This document shows, piece after piece, positions 40,696-51,456 of a stretch of 64,000 bases of DNA. Source of the DNA: Sphingobacterium lactis (GTDB lineage: Bacteria; Bacteroidota; Bacteroidia; Sphingobacteriales; Sphingobacteriaceae). The DNA lies in the NCBI RefSeq assembly GCF_011046555.1, contig NZ_CP049246.1:1612001-1676000 (forward strand), written 5' to 3'. Below the pieces are notes generated by a model. It made no database searches, was not told the DNA's origin, and saw only the letters and a program-made list of their open reading frames with translations. The position numbers and the translations under genes were made by a program. Numbering within the stretch: position 1 is the stretch's first letter; each line of letters begins with the position of its first letter.

Positions 40696-42822
40696 ATGAA
40701 TATTAGAAAGTCCATATTGATTCGGGTTTACCTGGCATTTGGCCTGATGGTGTTTGGTGCGCTATTGGTTTTCGGGAAGCTCTTGCATCTGCAATATGTG
40801 GATGGGGATGAGTGGCGTCAGATCGCGGATAGCTTGACCATCCGTGAGCGCGTGATCGAAGCGGCCCGTGGAAATATCTACTCCAATGATGGAAGTTTAC
40901 TGGCTACTTCGGTGCCAGAATATGAAATACGGTTTGATGCGATGGCCATTCCATCCGAGCACAATGATGTATTCAATGCTCGGGTGGATTCTTTGGCCAA
41001 TAAGTTGTCGAAGTTTTTCGGTGACAAATCGGCACGTCAATACCTCACCCAACTGAAGGCGGCACGTGCCAAAGGTCAGCGCTATATGCTGATCAAACGC
41101 GATGTGTCCCATCAGCAATTGAAAGTATTAAAGACGTTCCCTCTTCTTCGGAATTTTAAGGAAGAGAAGGAGCGTTTCTCGAGTTCATTGATCGCGGTTC
41201 GTGAGAACAAGCGCATTCTGCCTTTCACCAACTTGGCAGCGCGTACCATCGGGTACAAGAATACCAAAGGCGACACCGTGCGTGTGGGTCTTGAAGGTGC
41301 TTATGGCGATTACATCGAAGGGAAAAGCGGTGTGCAGTTGATGCAGCGTATCGCAGGGGGTGTTTGGATTCCGGTAAACAGGGAGGTGGAAGTTGCCCCA
41401 ACCGATGGATCGGATATCATCGCAACCATTGATGTAAACATGCAGGATATGGCACAACGTGCCTTGGAAAAACAATTGATCACGAGTAACGCCGATAATG
41501 GTTGTGTGATCCTCATGGAAGTCGAGACCGGCGAAGTGCGTGCGATTGCCAACTTCACGAAAGATACAGATGGCGTTTACCGCGAGAAATTCAACTATGC
41601 GATTGCGCAGGGTGCGGATCCAGGTTCCACCTTCAAAGTAGCTTCCTATTTGGTGGCGTTGAATGATGGTGTTGTGGATACAAATACTGTAATTGATATC
41701 GGCAATGGTACTTATAAGGTTCCGGGTCATACCATCCGTGACTCCCATGCGCCGAAGAAATCCAGGGTAACCGTGAAAGAAGCCTTTGAGGAATCTTCCA
41801 ACGTCGGTGTTGCGAAAATGATCAATACGCACTACGGTAAGAATCCGGAGAAATTTACGGGCAGATTGCATGAGTGGGGAATGAACCAGCCATTGGGCCT
41901 TCAGATCCCTGGAGAAGCCAATCCATGGGTCAAAATGCCTGATAGCCGCTCTTGGAGCAAGTTATCCTTGGTACAGATGGCGTATGGCTATGAATTGAAA
42001 TTGACACCACTACAGACATTGACGCTATTCAATGCCGTTGCAAATGACGGTAGAATGGTGGCGCCATTGTTCGTAAAGGAAATACAACATTTGGGAACAA
42101 CGGTTAAGAAATTCGACGCCCGCGTGATCAACAAACAGATCGCTTCTGAAGATGCCATCCGTAAGATGCAGGCCATGATGAAGGGCGTAATGGTGGAAGG
42201 TACAGGTAAACGCCTGACCAGTCCATTGTACACTTCAGCGGGTAAGACCGGTACGGCGCAAATGGCGGACGGTGCAAAAGGATACGGAGCACGCAGATAC
42301 CAGTCCTCATTTGCGGGATATTTCCCGGCAGATAATCCGAAGTATTCGATGATCGTCGTGATCCGTAACCCAAGGAATGGATATTACGGTGGATCGGTTG
42401 CAGGACCGGTATTCCGGGAGCTTGCAGACATGGTCTATGCGAATGACCTTTCGCTGCATAAGACATTTGACAAGCGTAAGGTAAATTTCACCGGTGCGAA
42501 AGTGCCTTATACCTTACAGGGTTCCAAGGATGCGACAGCGAAGGTATACCAGATGCTGGGCATTCAATCCGTAAACTGGAATACGGTTGTGGATTCGGGG
42601 AAAGATTCCTCAAAACATACACCATCCGCATTTACGGTGTCGGAATTTAAGGAAGGTATTGTGCCGAACGTCGTAGGTATGGGCTTGGTGGATGCGATCT
42701 ATGCGATGGAAAATGCAGGTTTCAAAGCGACCATCCATGGTAAAGGAAAAGTGATTAATCAATCGTTAGCTGCGGGTCAGCGTTTGAGACCCGGCACGAA
42801 CGTACTCATAGAATTGAAATAA
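40696..42822 (+). CDS. ftsI: Division transpeptidase (PBP3/FtsI) with PASTA domain
   Basis: 708 residues. A short cytoplasmic end, a membrane helix (about 10-30) and a pedestal domain (VIEAARGNIYSNDGSLLATSVPEYEIRFD, the usual RGxIxDRxG region) are followed by the transpeptidase. Active-site motifs are complete: STFK with Ser311, SSN (EESSNVGVAKM), and KTGTAQ. The last 60 residues form one PASTA domain (VPNVVGMGLVDAIYAMENAGF...), which in division PBPs may sense peptidoglycan. It cross-links septal peptidoglycan with FtsW. The next gene, murE, starts two bases after the stop. Confidence 0.95.
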   Translation: MNIRKSILIRVYLAFGLMVFGALLVFGKLLHLQYVDGDEWRQIADSLTIRERVIEAARGNIYSNDGSLLATSVPEYEIRFDAMAIPSEHNDVFNARVDSLANKLSKFFGDKSARQYLTQLKAARAKGQRYMLIKRDVSHQQLKVLKTFPLLRNFKEEKERFSSSLIAVRENKRILPFTNLAARTIGYKNTKGDTVRVGLEGAYGDYIEGKSGVQLMQRIAGGVWIPVNREVEVAPTDGSDIIATIDVNMQDMAQRALEKQLITSNADNGCVILMEVETGEVRAIANFTKDTDGVYREKFNYAIAQGADPGSTFKVASYLVALNDGVVDTNTVIDIGNGTYKVPGHTIRDSHAPKKSRVTVKEAFEESSNVGVAKMINTHYGKNPEKFTGRLHEWGMNQPLGLQIPGEANPWVKMPDSRSWSKLSLVQMAYGYELKLTPLQTLTLFNAVANDGRMVAPLFVKEIQHLGTTVKKFDARVINKQIASEDAIRKMQAMMKGVMVEGTGKRLTSPLYTSAGKTGTAQMADGAKGYGARRYQSSFAGYFPADNPKYSMIVVIRNPRNGYYGGSVAGPVFRELADMVYANDLSLHKTFDKRKVNFTGAKVPYTLQGSKDATAKVYQMLGIQSVNWNTVVDSGKDSSKHTPSAFTVSEFKEGIVPNVVGMGLVDAIYAMENAGFKATIHGKGKVINQSLAAGQRLRPGTNVLIELK

Positions 42823-42823
42823 T

Positions 42824-44281
42824 ATGTTATTGAAGGACTTGCTACATGCTATACCGGTAACTGATTACCGTGGTTCTCTGGAAACAGAGGTGAGCTCGTT
42901 ATGCTTGGACTCAAGAAAAGTACAGCAGGGCAGTGCCTTTGTTGCCGTACGTGGACACCAAACCGATGGCCATCTCTACTTGGGGAAAGCCATCGAACTT
43001 GGAGCATCCGTGTTGGTGGTGGAGGAGTTGCCGGCAGAAATCAATGAAGGGTTGGTGTATGTGGTGGTTGCCGATTCAGCCTATGCATTAGGTGTGATGG
43101 CATCCAACTTTTACGGCAATCCATCGGCGAAGTTGAAATTGGTGGGTGTAACGGGTACCAATGGAAAAACGACCATTGCGACACTGTTGTTCAACCTCTT
43201 TCAGAAACTAGGTTTCCATGTGGGTTTGCTATCCACTGTTCAGAATATGATCGGAGACCGGAAAGTGGAAGCAACGCATACTACGCCGGATCCCATTTCC
43301 CTGAACGCACTGTTGCGTGAAATGGTCGAGGATGGTTGTGATTATTGCTTTATGGAGGTCAGCTCCCATGCGGTAGTTCAGCAGCGTATTGCAGGCTTGC
43401 GATTCGTGGGCGGGATATTCAGCAACATTACCCATGACCACCTGGATTTCCACGGAACATTCGCACATTATATCAAAGCGAAGAAAAAGTTCTTTGACGA
43501 TTTAGATCGCTCTGCATTTGCGCTGAGCAATATCGATGATAAAAATGGGTTGGTGATGCTGCAGAATACTTTTGCACACAAGAAAACCTATGGCCTTCAC
43601 CAAATGGCAGACTTTAAGGCTAAGATCCTGGAGAACCACTTTGATGGTATGCTCCTGCAGATCGACGGACAGGAAGTTTGGGTGAAATTGGTGGGCGACT
43701 TCAACGCCTACAACCTATTGGCGGTTTTCGGTGCAGCGATTTTGCTGGAGCAGGAAACGGTTAAGGTCCTGACCGCATTGAGCGAGATAACCGGTGCCGA
43801 AGGTCGTTTCGAGACTTTGAAATCCAGTACGGGTGTCGTAGCGATCGTCGATTACGCCCATACGCCGGATGCGGTTGAAAATGTACTGGAAACCATCAAC
43901 GGCTTACGCCAGGCAGGTCAGCAGATCTTTACGGTGTTGGGTTGCGGTGGTGACCGTGACAAGACCAAACGCCCCGAGATGGCGGAGGTTGCTGCCCGAT
44001 TGAGCGACAAAGTCGTGTTGACTTCGGACAACCCGCGCTCAGAGGATCCAGCGACGATCATCAAAGAAATGGAAGTCGGCGTGCCGGCGGACAAGAAAAA
44101 GAACGTGTTTTCCATTACCGACAGAAGAGAGGCCATCCGTGCGGCATTCCATCTGGCACAGCCAGGAGATGTCATCTTGGTAGCTGGAAAGGGACACGAG
44201 AAATACCAGGAAATACAAGGAGTGAAAAATCACTTTGACGATAAGGAGGAATTAATAAAAATTTTTAACGATCACAATTAG
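42824..44281 (+). CDS. murE: UDP-MurNAc-L-Ala-D-Glu:meso-diaminopimelate ligase
   Basis: 485 residues. It adds the third amino acid to the peptidoglycan precursor, using ATP. An N-terminal UDP-binding domain ([26 protein letters not shown]) is followed by the ATP P-loop GTNGKTT, the central domain with HTTPDP, MEVSSHA and THDHLDFHG, and the C-terminal domain with DYAHTPDAV and VAGKGHE. The motif DNPR (residues 402-405) is the meso-DAP-specific signature, so the organism should have DAP-type peptidoglycan. Confidence 0.97.
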   Translation: MLLKDLLHAIPVTDYRGSLETEVSSLCLDSRKVQQGSAFVAVRGHQTDGHLYLGKAIELGASVLVVEELPAEINEGLVYVVVADSAYALGVMASNFYGNPSAKLKLVGVTGTNGKTTIATLLFNLFQKLGFHVGLLSTVQNMIGDRKVEATHTTPDPISLNALLREMVEDGCDYCFMEVSSHAVVQQRIAGLRFVGGIFSNITHDHLDFHGTFAHYIKAKKKFFDDLDRSAFALSNIDDKNGLVMLQNTFAHKKTYGLHQMADFKAKILENHFDGMLLQIDGQEVWVKLVGDFNAYNLLAVFGAAILLEQETVKVLTALSEITGAEGRFETLKSSTGVVAIVDYAHTPDAVENVLETINGLRQAGQQIFTVLGCGGDRDKTKRPEMAEVAARLSDKVVLTSDNPRSEDPATIIKEMEVGVPADKKKNVFSITDRREAIRAAFHLAQPGDVILVAGKGHEKYQEIQGVKNHFDDKEELIKIFNDHN

Positions 44282-44286
44282 TCTGC

Positions 44287-45531
44287 ATGCTTTACTATTT
44301 ATTCACTTGGCTTAACGAGTATATCCACATTCCGGGTGCTGGATTATTCCAGTATATCTCGTTCCGTACGGCCATGGCAGTTATTGTGTCGTTGATGATC
44401 ACTACAGTTTACGGTAGCCGTTTGATCCGCCTGTTGCACCAGAAGCAAGTTGGAGAAACCATTCGCGACCTTGGTCTGGAAGGTGAGAAAAAGAAACAAG
44501 GTACACCGACGATGGGGGGGCTCATCATTATTGCGGGTATCCTGGTGCCGACGCTGTTGTTTGCCAAGTTGGATAATATTTACATCATCCTGATGATCAT
44601 TACCACGGTGTGGATGGGAGCTATTGGTTTCCTGGATGACTACATCAAGGTGTTCCGCAAAAACAAAGAAGGTTTGGCAGGTAAGTTTAAAGTGATCGGT
44701 CAAGTAGGTCTAGGTGTATTGATTGCGATCACGATGTACTTCCATCCAGAGATCGTTGCCAGACAGCAGGTGACCAACCCCACTTCTTCCAAGCCTGTTG
44801 AGGTGGTGATTAACCCATCAACTGGAGAAAAGATTTACGCAGAGAATGTGAAGTCCACGAAGACGAACATTCCTTTCTATAAGAACAATGAATTTGATTA
44901 TGCCAAGGTATTGGATGTTTTCGGCATCACGAATCCTTGGGCTACGTTCGTGGTTTTCTTGATTGTGGTCGTGTTCATTATCACGGCGGTATCCAATGGA
45001 GCCAATATTACCGATGGGATCGATGGCTTGGCCACGGGTACCTCGGCGATCATGGGGGTGACCCTGGCGATATTGGCCTACGTGTCGGGTAACATCATTT
45101 TCGCAGATTACCTGAACATCATGTTCATCCCGAATTCGGGTGAGCTGGTAATCTTTGCCGGCGCTTTTGTAGGGGCATGTACGGGATTCCTGTGGTACAA
45201 CGCCTATCCGGCGCAGGTATTCATGGGGGATACAGGATCCTTGGCCATTGGTGGTATCATTGCTGCCTTCGCCATCCTGATCCGTAAGGAATTGTTGATC
45301 CCTGTATTGTGCGGAATTTTCTTGATCGAGAATCTGTCGGTTATCCTGCAGGTTTCCTATTTCAAGTATACCAAGAAGAAGTTTGGTGAAGGCCGTCGGA
45401 TTTTCCTGATGTCGCCATTGCACCACCACTATCAGAAAAAAGGATACCATGAATCCAAGATCGTGACGCGTTTTGTAATCGTGTCCATCATCTTGGCAAT
45501 TTTAACCATCGTAACATTGAAAGTAAGATAA
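44287..45531 (+). CDS. mraY: Phospho-MurNAc-pentapeptide transferase MraY
   Basis: 414 residues with about ten membrane helices. It links phospho-MurNAc-pentapeptide to undecaprenyl phosphate (lipid I). Signatures: [13 protein letters not shown], the Mg2+-binding [33 protein letters not shown] and HHHYQKKG. A loop of about 60 residues between helices (about 160-215) is longer than in E. coli MraY, as is usual in Bacteroidota. Confidence 0.97.
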   Translation: MLYYLFTWLNEYIHIPGAGLFQYISFRTAMAVIVSLMITTVYGSRLIRLLHQKQVGETIRDLGLEGEKKKQGTPTMGGLIIIAGILVPTLLFAKLDNIYIILMIITTVWMGAIGFLDDYIKVFRKNKEGLAGKFKVIGQVGLGVLIAITMYFHPEIVARQQVTNPTSSKPVEVVINPSTGEKIYAENVKSTKTNIPFYKNNEFDYAKVLDVFGITNPWATFVVFLIVVVFIITAVSNGANITDGIDGLATGTSAIMGVTLAILAYVSGNIIFADYLNIMFIPNSGELVIFAGAFVGACTGFLWYNAYPAQVFMGDTGSLAIGGIIAAFAILIRKELLIPVLCGIFLIENLSVILQVSYFKYTKKKFGEGRRIFLMSPLHHHYQKKGYHESKIVTRFVIVSIILAILTIVTLKVR

Positions 45532-45535
45532 ACAG

Positions 45536-46909
45536 ATGCCAAACATTGCACATACATATTACCCACAATCTGGACGCCTCGTTATCCTTGGCGCAGGAGA
45601 GAGTGGTGTGGGTGCCGCGATCCTGGGTAAGGATAAGGGCTTTGATGTATTTGTGTCTGATATGGGATCTATCAGCGATAAATATAAAGCGGATCTACAG
45701 GCGGAGGGCATTGCTTTCGAGGAAGGGCAACACAGCGAGGAGTTGATCCTCAACGCTGACCTTGTCGTAAAGAGCCCCGGCATTCCGGAAAAGGCACCGA
45801 TGATCAAGAAATTGAGAGCTGCGGGATTGCCCATTATTTCGGAGATCGAGTTTGCGGCACAATATACCGATGCCAAGCTGTTCTGTATCACGGGTTCGAA
45901 CGGAAAGACGACCACCACATTGCTGACATATCATATCCTGAAAAACGGAGGTATGGACGTTGGTCTGGCGGGCAATATTGGCAATAGCTTTGCCCTGCAG
46001 GTGGCGCGTGAGCACCATGAAGCCTATGTACTGGAAATCTCCAGCTTTATGTTGGATGACATGTACCACTTCCGGGCCGATGTTGCCGTGATCTTGAACA
46101 TTACACCGGACCATCTGGACCGGTATGACTATAAGATGGAGAATTATGTGGCTTCAAAGTTCCGCATGGTTCAAAATCAAACTTCCGCGGATTACTTCAT
46201 CTACTGCATGGATGACCCGGAGACCATGGCCGCATTGGCAAAGCACCCTACTGCAGCGGTGCACCTGCCATTTACCTACGATTCCATGACGGAATTGGGA
46301 GCATACGTGGACACAGCAAAGAATATCAACATTTTAGTACCTAATAGAGACGCTTTTATCATGAATATTGAAGAATTATCATTGCAAGGCAAGCACAATG
46401 TTTACAACAACATGGCTTCGGGGTTGGTTGGAAAAATCCAGCAGTTAAGAAATAAGGCGATGATGGAGAGCATGAGTTCCTTTACGAATGTAGAGCATAG
46501 ATTGGAACATGTGGCCATTATTGGTGGGGTGAATTATATCAATGATTCAAAAGCAACAAACGTGAATTCCGTATGGTATGCGTTGGAGAGCTTCTCCACG
46601 GATATCGTATTGATCATGGGCGGTGTCGACAAGGGGAATGATTACGAAATGTTGAAAGATCTTGTGCGCAGCAAGGTGAAAGCGATCATCTGTATCGGTA
46701 AGGATACGGGCCGTATTCATGAGGCATTTGAAGATGATACCGAAGTTATTGTGAACTCAGCATCGATGAGCGATGCCGTTCAGATTGCTTCCCACTTGGC
46801 GAAGAAGGGAGATACTGTTCTGCTTTCTCCAGCATGTGCAAGTTTTGATTGGTTTAAGAATTATGAAGACCGCGGCGATAAGTTCAAAGAAGCGGTAATG
46901 ACTTTATAA
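45536..46909 (+). CDS. murD: UDP-MurNAc-L-alanine:D-glutamate ligase
   Basis: 457 residues. It adds D-Glu to UDP-MurNAc-L-Ala. An N-terminal Rossmann part begins LVILGAGESGVGAAIL, preceded by a short extension (MPNIAHTYYPQSG). The P-loop is GSNGKTTTTLL, followed by GNIGNSFAL, EISSFML, NITPDHLDRYD, VEHRLEHV, YINDSKATN and MGGVDKGNDY. The C-terminal LLSPACASFDWF(K)NYEDRGDKF is the classic MurD ending. Complete. Confidence 0.96.
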   Translation: MPNIAHTYYPQSGRLVILGAGESGVGAAILGKDKGFDVFVSDMGSISDKYKADLQAEGIAFEEGQHSEELILNADLVVKSPGIPEKAPMIKKLRAAGLPIISEIEFAAQYTDAKLFCITGSNGKTTTTLLTYHILKNGGMDVGLAGNIGNSFALQVAREHHEAYVLEISSFMLDDMYHFRADVAVILNITPDHLDRYDYKMENYVASKFRMVQNQTSADYFIYCMDDPETMAALAKHPTAAVHLPFTYDSMTELGAYVDTAKNINILVPNRDAFIMNIEELSLQGKHNVYNNMASGLVGKIQQLRNKAMMESMSSFTNVEHRLEHVAIIGGVNYINDSKATNVNSVWYALESFSTDIVLIMGGVDKGNDYEMLKDLVRSKVKAIICIGKDTGRIHEAFEDDTEVIVNSASMSDAVQIASHLAKKGDTVLLSPACASFDWFKNYEDRGDKFKEAVMTL

Positions 46910-46924
46910 AAAGAAAGGGGAACG

Positions 46925-48121
46925 ATGGAATACATTTTTTCTAAACTGAAAGGCGATAAGTGGATCTGGATCATTGTGATCCTGTTATCCTTTTGGTCCT
47001 TGTTGGCTGTTTACAGTTCGGTAGGAACGTTGGCTTACAAGGAAGGCAAGGGTACGGAGCTTTATCTATTTAAACATTTATTTATCGTTGTTGCCGGTTT
47101 AGTGCTGATGTATCTGTCGCATAAATTGGATTACCGGTATTATGCGGGTATTTCCAAGTTATTGATGGTCATCACCATTCCACTATTGTTATACACCTTG
47201 GTGTTCGGAAGCAAGGTCAATGAAGCAAGTCGCTGGCTGACGATTCCGGTGATCAACCAGACGTTCCAGACTTCCGATTTGGCGAAATTGGCATTGATTA
47301 CCTTCCTGGCGCGGATGTTATCCCGGAAGCAGGAAGAGATCAAGGATGTGAAGAAATCCTTCATTCCAATCATGGGGGCGGTTTGTTTTGTGTTCGTCCT
47401 GATTGCTTGGGCCAACCTCTCCACGGCATTGATGCTGTTCGGCGTGAGTGTGCTCCTGTTGTTGATCGGGCGGATCAGTTTCAAACAGATTGCAGTCGTA
47501 TGCTTGGGCGGAGGTGTGCTCCTGATGTTGGTGATCCTGTTGGGGCCACGTCGTGCAACGTACATGAGCCGGATCGAAGGGTTCTTTAAAACAGAAAGCG
47601 TACATGACGGAAAGACGTCATTCCAGGACGATAAGAATTTCCAGGCGAACAATGCCAAGATTGCGATTGCGACTGGTGAGATGTTCGGTAAAGGTGTGGG
47701 CAATAGTGTGCAGCGTAACGTGCTGCCGCATCCCTATTCGGATTTTATCTTCGCGATCATTATCGAGGAATACGGAACGATAGGTGGGGCGGTGTTACTC
47801 TTTCTGTATATCGCACTGATGTATCGGTGCATACGGATCGTGACGCTGAGTCCGCGAGCCTTCGGGGCTTTTCTGGCGGCTGGGTTGGGCTTCAGCTTGA
47901 CCATACAGGCCTTGGCCAATATGGCGGTAGCTGTCGGTTTAGGTCCGGTAACAGGGGTTCCGCTTCCGTTGGTCAGTATGGGGGGTACCTCCATCTTGTT
48001 CACCAGTGTGGCCTTGGGCATTATCCTGAGTGTAAGCCGGAACGTGGAGGAGTTGAAACAGGAAGAAGAAAAAGTTCCCGTAAAGAGCCCGAACAAAAAG
48101 GTTGTTGTCGGAACGATTTAA
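46925..48121 (+). CDS. ftsW: FtsW, septal SEDS glycosyltransferase
   Basis: 398 residues with about ten membrane helices. It polymerises septal glycan from lipid II as partner of FtsI. The N-terminus has WIWIIVILLSFWSLLAVYSS, the mid part SRWLTIPVINQTFQTSDLAKLALI (SEDS core; catalytic Asp near LAK), a periplasmic loop with AIATGEMFGKGVGNS, and PHPYSDFIFAIIIEEYG, followed by the terminal PLVSMGGTS. Its gene lies between murD and murG as in most bacteria. Confidence 0.95.
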   Translation: MEYIFSKLKGDKWIWIIVILLSFWSLLAVYSSVGTLAYKEGKGTELYLFKHLFIVVAGLVLMYLSHKLDYRYYAGISKLLMVITIPLLLYTLVFGSKVNEASRWLTIPVINQTFQTSDLAKLALITFLARMLSRKQEEIKDVKKSFIPIMGAVCFVFVLIAWANLSTALMLFGVSVLLLLIGRISFKQIAVVCLGGGVLLMLVILLGPRRATYMSRIEGFFKTESVHDGKTSFQDDKNFQANNAKIAIATGEMFGKGVGNSVQRNVLPHPYSDFIFAIIIEEYGTIGGAVLLFLYIALMYRCIRIVTLSPRAFGAFLAAGLGFSLTIQALANMAVAVGLGPVTGVPLPLVSMGGTSILFTSVALGIILSVSRNVEELKQEEEKVPVKSPNKKVVVGTI

Positions 48122-48133
48122 TACGATTGAAAA

Positions 48134-49231
48134 ATGGCGCATAGAATTATTATCAGTGGTGGTGGAACGGGAGGACATATCTTCCCTGCGATTGCGATAG
48201 CCAATGCGCTAAAGAATATTGCTCCGGATACCGAGATCCTCTTTGTTGGGGCCAACGGTAAGATGGAAATGGAGCGAGTGCCTGCAGCAGGATATGAAAT
48301 CATCGGATTGGATATCGCTGGCATAAACAGACAATCTCCATTGAAGAATATCGGTCTTCCCTTTAAGATGATCAAAAGTCTGTGGAAGGCGAGACGCGTT
48401 CTTAAAGAGTTTAAGGCAGAAGCAGCCATTGGTGTTGGGGGGTATGCATCGGGGCCGTTGTTGATGATGGCCAACATGATGGGCTTACCAACAATCATCC
48501 AGGAGCAGAATTCCTATGCTGGGGTAACCAACAAGAAGTTGGGTGCCAAAGCCAGGAAAATCTGTGTCGCCTATGAGGGGATGGACAGGTTCTTTCCTTC
48601 AGAGCGTGTGCTTTTGACGGGAAATCCCATCCGTAAATCTTCGGTTTCGATCGAAGGCAAACGCGAGGAGGCCATGCATGCTTTCGGGCTGGATGCTTCC
48701 AAGCCTACGCTTTTGGTGACTGGAGGTAGCTTAGGTGCCCTGACACTGAACGATAGCATCAAGGCCGGGATCCCTGCTTTGGTCGCTGCCGGGGTGCAGG
48801 TGATCTGGCAGTGTGGCAGCTATTACTACGAGAAATTGCAGGCCGAATTTGGCGAGCAGCTTCCCGATAGCATCAAGCTGATGCCGTTCCTGGAGCGTAT
48901 GGATTATGCCTATGCAGCTGCTGATGTTATCGTAGCACGTGCTGGTGCAGGGACCATTTCCGAGCTGTGCGTCATTGCAAAGCCCGTGGTGTTGGTGCCT
49001 TCGCCGAATGTAGCGGACGATCACCAGACCAAGAACGCCAATGCATTGGTGGTAAAAGGTGCAGCGCTGATGGTTCGGGATGTGGAAGCACGAGAAGGTT
49101 TGGTACCTGCCGTACTGGAATTGTTCCAGGATACCGAAAAACAGGCGGACCTGCGCGAGCAGATCGGCAAATTGGCCCTTCCGGATGCGGATGTGGTCAT
49201 CGCACAGGAAGTTTTGAATTTAATAAAGTAA
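48134..49231 (+). CDS. murG: UDP-GlcNAc:lipid I GlcNAc transferase MurG
   Basis: 365 residues, GT28 family. It adds GlcNAc to lipid I to give lipid II at the inner membrane face. The N-terminal G loop ISGGGTGGHIFPAIAIA, VGANGKME, GGYASGP and QEQNSYAG are present. The C-terminal domain has TGGSLGA, RAGAGTISE and PSPNVADDHQTKNA, which bind UDP-GlcNAc. Complete, normal length. Confidence 0.97.
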   Translation: MAHRIIISGGGTGGHIFPAIAIANALKNIAPDTEILFVGANGKMEMERVPAAGYEIIGLDIAGINRQSPLKNIGLPFKMIKSLWKARRVLKEFKAEAAIGVGGYASGPLLMMANMMGLPTIIQEQNSYAGVTNKKLGAKARKICVAYEGMDRFFPSERVLLTGNPIRKSSVSIEGKREEAMHAFGLDASKPTLLVTGGSLGALTLNDSIKAGIPALVAAGVQVIWQCGSYYYEKLQAEFGEQLPDSIKLMPFLERMDYAYAAADVIVARAGAGTISELCVIAKPVVLVPSPNVADDHQTKNANALVVKGAALMVRDVEAREGLVPAVLELFQDTEKQADLREQIGKLALPDADVVIAQEVLNLIK

Positions 49232-49235
49232 CAAT

Positions 49236-50594
49236 ATGAATATCGACAAAATAAAACGAGTTTACCTTTTGGGGATTGGCGGAATCGGCATGAGCGGATT
49301 GGCTCGTTATTTTAGTCGTTTGGGGTGTGAAGTCGCCGGTTACGACCGAACTTCAACGGAGCTGACCAAAACATTGGAAGAAGAAGGGATGCAGATCACT
49401 TACACGGATGACTTGCAGTCCATTCCCGATGTATTCAAAGCGGCCAGTGAAGACACCCTATTGATTTACACACCAGCTATTCCCAAGGACCTTCAATTGA
49501 AGGCCTATTTCGTGGAAGCTGGGCATGAGCTTTTCAAACGTTCGCAGGTGCTGGGATTCATCTCTGCAAGCCGATTTACCATCGGTGTAGCCGGAACGCA
49601 TGGAAAGACAACAACATCCACGATGGTCGCCCATGTGCTGAAGCACAGTGGATACGACTGTTCGGCATTTTTGGGTGGTATCAGCAGCAACTACCAGAAC
49701 AATGTCCTTTTTGGGGACAACGATGTGGTGGTCGTGGAGGCAGATGAATACGATCGTTCCTTCTTGACGCTGCATCCGAATATTGCCATCGTGACTTCTG
49801 CGGATGCAGATCACCTGGATATCTATGGCGATGCGAATGAGTTGATCACGAATTTCAAACTGTACCTGGATCGCGTTGTTGAAGGCGGTACCAAGATCGT
49901 GAAGAAGGGGCTTCCTTTCGCTGGTGATATTGCTTACGCACGTGAAGAGGTATGCGATGCCTACGCCATGAATGTGCGCGTCGAAGATGGCGAGTTCTAC
50001 TTCGATTACCATTCAGTGGATTTGGACATTAAGAACATTCACCTGGGTATACCGGGTTTACATAATGTGGAAAATGCAGTGGCAGCCGTTACGGTAGCCA
50101 AACTGTTGGGTATTTCCGCAGACAAAATTGCGGCGGCACTGTCGGCCTTCAAAGGCGTGAAGCGTCGCTTTGAGTTTATCGTTAAAGGCGAGAAAGGCAT
50201 CTATATCGATGATTATGCGCACCATCCTGAGGAATTGCGCGCATTCCTGACTTCCATGCGGAAACTCTACCCGAACAAGAAACTGACGGTGGTATTCCAA
50301 CCGCACCTGTTCACCCGTACGCGCGACTTCATCGATGGTTTTGCCGAAGTATTGGGTCTGGCGGATGAACTGTTGCTGATGGAAATCTATCCGGCGCGCG
50401 AGCTGCCTATCCCGGGGGTTGATTCCTCGTGGTTATTGGAGAAAATCGACCTGCAGAACAAACGCGTGGTGAGCCCTGAGGAGGTGCTATCCATCGTTGA
50501 AACAGAACAGCCAGAGCTATTGGTGACGGTAGGTGCTGGTGATATTGATAAATTGGTGAAACCTTTAAAAGCAATCATGACCGATGTTAAATAA
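49236..50594 (+). CDS. murC: UDP-MurNAc:L-alanine ligase
   Basis: 452 residues. First amino-acid ligase of the pathway. An N-terminal Rossmann motif (YLLGIGGIGMSGLA) is followed by VAGTHGKTTTSTM (P-loop), EADEYDRSFL, DADHLDIYG, GVKRRFEF, DDYAHHPEE and the C-terminal FQPHLFTRT. The last 11 bases overlap the start of ftsQ, so translation is coupled. Confidence 0.97.
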   Translation: MNIDKIKRVYLLGIGGIGMSGLARYFSRLGCEVAGYDRTSTELTKTLEEEGMQITYTDDLQSIPDVFKAASEDTLLIYTPAIPKDLQLKAYFVEAGHELFKRSQVLGFISASRFTIGVAGTHGKTTTSTMVAHVLKHSGYDCSAFLGGISSNYQNNVLFGDNDVVVVEADEYDRSFLTLHPNIAIVTSADADHLDIYGDANELITNFKLYLDRVVEGGTKIVKKGLPFAGDIAYAREEVCDAYAMNVRVEDGEFYFDYHSVDLDIKNIHLGIPGLHNVENAVAAVTVAKLLGISADKIAAALSAFKGVKRRFEFIVKGEKGIYIDDYAHHPEELRAFLTSMRKLYPNKKLTVVFQPHLFTRTRDFIDGFAEVLGLADELLLMEIYPARELPIPGVDSSWLLEKIDLQNKRVVSPEEVLSIVETEQPELLVTVGAGDIDKLVKPLKAIMTDVK

Positions 50595-51411
50595 GATCAG
50601 AAATATACAATGGCGCCAAGTCGCTTATTTTTTCTTAGGTCTTGTGGCTTTGGTCGGGGTCGGCATGTTGATGAGCTTGGTCAATAAGAAAGATCAGGTA
50701 CAGGTATGTTCCGCTTTGAAAGTGATGGTCGAGGGGCAGGAGACCTTCATTGACCAGAATGATATCACATCAATGATCAAGGAGAAGTTCGGAACGGTCG
50801 TAGGGAAGCCCTTGAATCAATTGCCTTTGCAACAGATCGAGACAGAGCTGAAGAAATCGCCTTATGTTTCCGAAGCCGATGTGCATATGGATATGGATGG
50901 CACGATGCAGGTAGCGGTGCAGCAACGCGAAGTGGTGGTGCGCATCATCAGCCAGAATGGGCAGCAATATTATGTGGATTCCAAGAGTAATAAAATCCCG
51001 GTGACCCTGAAATATGTACCGCATGTAATGGTTGCGAATGGTTATATCAACGAAGGGTACAAGAAGGCACTGGAACCGGTGAAGAGTCAATTGGTGAAAG
51101 ACTTGGTCAAGATCGTGGAAGACACGAAAGGCGACGACCTGTGGAGCAATCAGATCGTGCAACTGTACGTCAATGACGAGCGCGATATTGAAATCGTACC
51201 GCGTGTGGGCAGTCAGCAATTGATCATCGGCAATGCGGATTCGTTGAGCTATAAGTTAGATCGCTTGAAAAGCTTCTATACCCATATTTTGCCAAAGGTG
51301 GGCACGGATGCCTACAGCAAGGTGAACGTGAAATACAGCGGACAGATTGTCTGCGAGCGCAATGGCGATTGGTTTATCGATAGCCTGCAAATGAAAATGC
51401 ACACTAAGTAA
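50584..51411 (+). CDS. ftsQ: FtsQ/DivIB division protein
   Basis: 275 residues. A short N-terminus with IQWRQVAYFF leads into one membrane helix (YFFLGLVALVGVGMLMSLV, about 14-34). A POTRA-like domain (about 45-115: VEGQETFIDQNDITSMI, LNQLPLQQIETELKKSPYVSEADVHMDMDGTMQVAVQQREVVVRI split across strands) and a beta domain follow. The pattern ...VSEAxVxxxxxGxLxVxVxQRxPVxRI of the FtsQ family is clear. It recruits FtsL/FtsB. Lies between murC and ftsA. Confidence 0.9.
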   Translation: MLNKIRNIQWRQVAYFFLGLVALVGVGMLMSLVNKKDQVQVCSALKVMVEGQETFIDQNDITSMIKEKFGTVVGKPLNQLPLQQIETELKKSPYVSEADVHMDMDGTMQVAVQQREVVVRIISQNGQQYYVDSKSNKIPVTLKYVPHVMVANGYINEGYKKALEPVKSQLVKDLVKIVEDTKGDDLWSNQIVQLYVNDERDIEIVPRVGSQQLIIGNADSLSYKLDRLKSFYTHILPKVGTDAYSKVNVKYSGQIVCERNGDWFIDSLQMKMHTK

Positions 51412-51456
51412 TAATAAATAAGATATTTTAATAACATACAGCATCAAACACAGCAT